Shown one piece after another: positions 6,290-7,978 of a stretch of DNA of 7,978 nucleotides. The position numbers were made by a program, and so were the translations under genes. Positions within the stretch are counted from its first letter, which is position 1, and every line of letters begins with the position of its first letter. The DNA is taken from the NCBI GenBank assembly GCA_902803155.1, contig CADCOU010000126.1:1-7978 (forward strand), written 5' to 3'. The notes under the pieces were generated by a model. It was not told the DNA's origin and ran no database searches. It worked only from the letters and a program-made list of their open reading frames with translations. Source of the DNA: an uncultured Lachnospiraceae bacterium (lineage in GTDB: Bacteria; Bacillota; Clostridia; Lachnospirales; Lachnospiraceae).

Positions 6290-6341
6290 AGTTTACTCCT
6301 TTCGCCTTCCGGCAAACTGTCCTGACTGCTGTCCTGCCTGT

Positions 6342-6371
6342 AGTATACATCCGCTTTATGATTTTTGTCGA
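6342..6371 (-). promoter_or_regulatory. Promoter of rpiB
   Basis: On the minus strand, TCGACA (6366-6371, five of six -35 consensus bases) and TATACT (6342-6347, five of six -10 bases) are 18 bases apart. Transcription should start near 6335, giving a leader of about 45 bases before the ATG at 6289. This is the best-matching sigma-A type promoter in the window and indicates that rpiB is transcribed independently of recN. Confidence 0.7.
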
Positions 6372-6379
6372 GAGGAAAA

Positions 6380-6407
6380 TGATTATATTTTGATGATTTA
6401 TGATTAT
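6380..6407. repeat. Phased TGAT repeats upstream of the rpiB promoter
   Basis: TGATTAT occurs at 6380-6386 and again at 6401-6407, exactly 21 bases apart, with a TGATGATTTA in between starting at 6391. The TGAT cores are spaced 11 and 10 bases, one helical turn each, and lie immediately upstream of the -35 box. They may be an AT-rich UP element for RNA polymerase or tandem sites for an activator. Chance in an AT-rich stretch is also possible. Confidence 0.4.
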
Positions 6408-6462
6408 TTGTGCCAACTGTTACATGTTGCCCTGCCTGTGTTCCTTCTTTTGTTCCGACTTT

Positions 6463-7978
6463 TCACTTGCGCGCCATGTCTGCAAGCTTCTTCATCTCCG
6501 CAGCGCTGGCGCGTACTGCGTCGGTGATCCGGGCGCCCCCCAGGATCCTTGCCAGTTCATCGATCTGCTCACTCTCCGTGAGCTCCCTCACATGGGTATG
6601 CGTCCTGCCATTCTCCACTGCCTTCTCGATCACGAAATGATGGTCTGCCATGGAAGCGATCTGCGCAAGATGGGTGATCGCTATCACCTGGCAGCTTTCA
6701 GAGAGCTGAGCCATCTTTTCTGAGACCTTCTGCGCCGTACGGCCGCTGATCCCGGTGTCGATTTCGTCAAAAATCAGAGATTCCATGGATTCTTTCCGTG
6801 CCATGATCGTCTTAATCCCAAGCATGATGCGGGACAGTTCACCTCCGGACGCCACATTCTGAAGCGGACGGACAGGAGAACCCGGGTTGGTCGAAATCAG
6901 GAAGGTAACTGCATCTTTCCCGTTTGCTGTCGGTTCATTCAGTTCTTCAAATGACACTTCGAACCGGACATCCAGGAAGTTCAGCTCTTCCAGGGAGCGG
7001 ATGATCTGTTCCCGCAGCTGTGAGGCAGACTTTTTCCGGATCTCCGTTATAATCCCGCATTGTCTCTCCAGGTCTTCCCTGCTCTCCTTCTGTTTCTTCT
7101 TCAGACCTTCCACATATGCATCGTAATCTGTCAGACGATCCAGCGTCTCCTGCTGCTGGTCCCGGTACCGGAGCACATCAGCGATTGTCCTTCCGTATTT
7201 GGATTTCAGGCGGTTGATCAGATCCAGACGATCTCCTGTCTCGCGGAATTCTTCCTCATCATAGGTGAAGTCATCCAGATACCCGGTCAGGGAGCGTGTA
7301 AAATCGCCGCACAGGTCTTCGATCTGTACGAGCATATCGCTCAGCTCTCCCAGTTCCCCATCCAGGTCCGCAATCTGGGCAAGTCTCCCTGAGGCTCTGG
7401 AGACGGACATGCCCGCTCCCGTATCGGAATCGGTCAGGTCTGATACTTCAGAAAGTACCTCCCGGATCCTCTGCGCGTGAGACAGCCTTCTGAACTGTGT
7501 CTCAAGCTGCTCATCCTCTCCTTCCGTGAGCGCCGCGTCATCGATCTCTCCGATCTCAAAACTCAGGAAATCAATCTGTTTGAGCCTGTCCTTCTCGTCC
7601 AGCAGAGCCGTCTTCAGTTCGCCGGAAGCATCCGACCACCTGCGGTATGCATCCGCACAGGCTATTTTGGGCTCCTGAAGCTCTTTCTCCGCAAAACTGT
7701 CCACAAGCGCCAGATGATACTTCGGATACAATAATGTCTGGTGCTCGTGCTGACCGTGGATATCGATCAGAAGCGATGCGATCTCCCGCACCAGTGCGAT
7801 CGTGACAACTTCCCCGTTGATTCTGCTGACGCTTCTCCCGTTCCGATAGCTTCTGGAAATACAGACCATCCCGCAAAGATCAGGGAGGTCAGACTCTTCC
7901 AGCTTTTTTCTGACCTTCTCCGAGTTTGTCTCGAATGTCAGCTCCACAAACGCATGATCCGCTTCCTCCGCAGCAAAG
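6463..7978 (-). CDS. recN: DNA repair protein RecN, N-terminus cut by window edge
   Basis: RecN is an SMC-like ATPase recruited early to DNA double-strand breaks. The frame runs from the right edge to a TGA at 6463-6465, giving 504 visible residues; roughly the first 60, with the Walker A loop, are missing. The GTG at 7945-7947 is not the start, because the frame continues to the edge in RecN-like sequence. Visible motifs: the Q-loop region DIHGQHEHQ (about 7764-7738), long charged helices in the middle forming the coiled-coil arms, the ABC signature ASGGELSR (6829-6852), Walker B LIFDEID with D and catalytic E (about 6757-6777), and the downstream AITHLAQIASMADHH segment carrying the switch histidine. 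In many clostridia recN is followed by spoIVB and spo0A; here rpiB follows, without a clear terminator in the 173-base gap. Confidence 0.96.
   Translation of the reverse strand, partial: FAAEEADHAFVELTFETNSEKVRKKLEESDLPDLCGMVCISRSYRNGRSVSRINGEVVTIALVREIASLLIDIHGQHEHQTLLYPKYHLALVDSFAEKELQEPKIACADAYRRWSDASGELKTALLDEKDRLKQIDFLSFEIGEIDDAALTEGEDEQLETQFRRLSHAQRIREVLSEVSDLTDSDTGAGMSVSRASGRLAQIADLDGELGELSDMLVQIEDLCGDFTRSLTGYLDDFTYDEEEFRETGDRLDLINRLKSKYGRTIADVLRYRDQQQETLDRLTDYDAYVEGLKKKQKESREDLERQCGIITEIRKKSASQLREQIIRSLEELNFLDVRFEVSFEELNEPTANGKDAVTFLISTNPGSPVRPLQNVASGGELSRIMLGIKTIMARKESMESLIFDEIDTGISGRTAQKVSEKMAQLSESCQVIAITHLAQIASMADHHFVIEKAVENGRTHTHVRELTESEQIDELARILGGARITDAVRASAAEMKKLADMARK

Noticed and set aside
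6408..6462. Possible recN terminator (CAAC/GTTG inverted repeat)
   Set aside because: The stem is only about four pairs with no T-run after it; not enough to call a terminator.
7945..7947. GTG as the start of recN
   Set aside because: The frame is open beyond it to the window edge in RecN-like sequence, and a start here would remove the ATP-binding N-terminus.

Overview
The window looks like ordinary chromosomal DNA from a Gram-positive Firmicute (Bacillota), most likely a Clostridia/Lachnospiraceae-type gut or rumen bacterium. This rests on strong AGGAG-type ribosome binding sites, the style of the RecN, MutY and RpiB proteins, and a cytosolic cellobiose phosphorylase paired with a LacI-family repressor. 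The family-level guess is tentative. I see no phage genes, insertion sequences, CRISPR arrays, tRNA or rRNA.

Layout from left to right. (1) A minus-strand pair, mutY then a GT2 glycosyltransferase: the glycosyltransferase starts 20 bases after the mutY stop and runs off the left edge. (2) Upstream of mutY, a minus-strand LacI-family regulator ends in its own hairpin terminator. (3) A 339-base divergent control region holds a good lacI promoter, two candidate promoters for the opposite strand and five palindromes of LacI-operator type. (4) On the plus strand there is a full-length GH94 cellobiose phosphorylase. (5) A long stem-loop terminator stands between it and the convergent rpiB. (6) On the minus strand, rpiB has its own recognisable promoter. 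(7) recN, also minus, runs off the right edge without its N-terminal Walker A part.

How the genes work together. The central unit is a small sugar-response module: the LacI-type protein probably represses the phosphorylase and itself through the palindromes between them. The phosphorylase splits imported cellobiose with phosphate into glucose 1-phosphate and glucose, saving one ATP. No transporter or cellulase is present, so cellobiose uptake must be encoded elsewhere. RpiB serves the pentose phosphate pathway. MutY and RecN are housekeeping DNA-repair proteins and show no evident functional link to the sugar module.

I did not find a convincing new biological system. The most informative parts are the operator architecture of the lacI/phosphorylase region, the phased TGAT repeats upstream of the rpiB promoter, and the start-site corrections for mutY, lacI and the phosphorylase.
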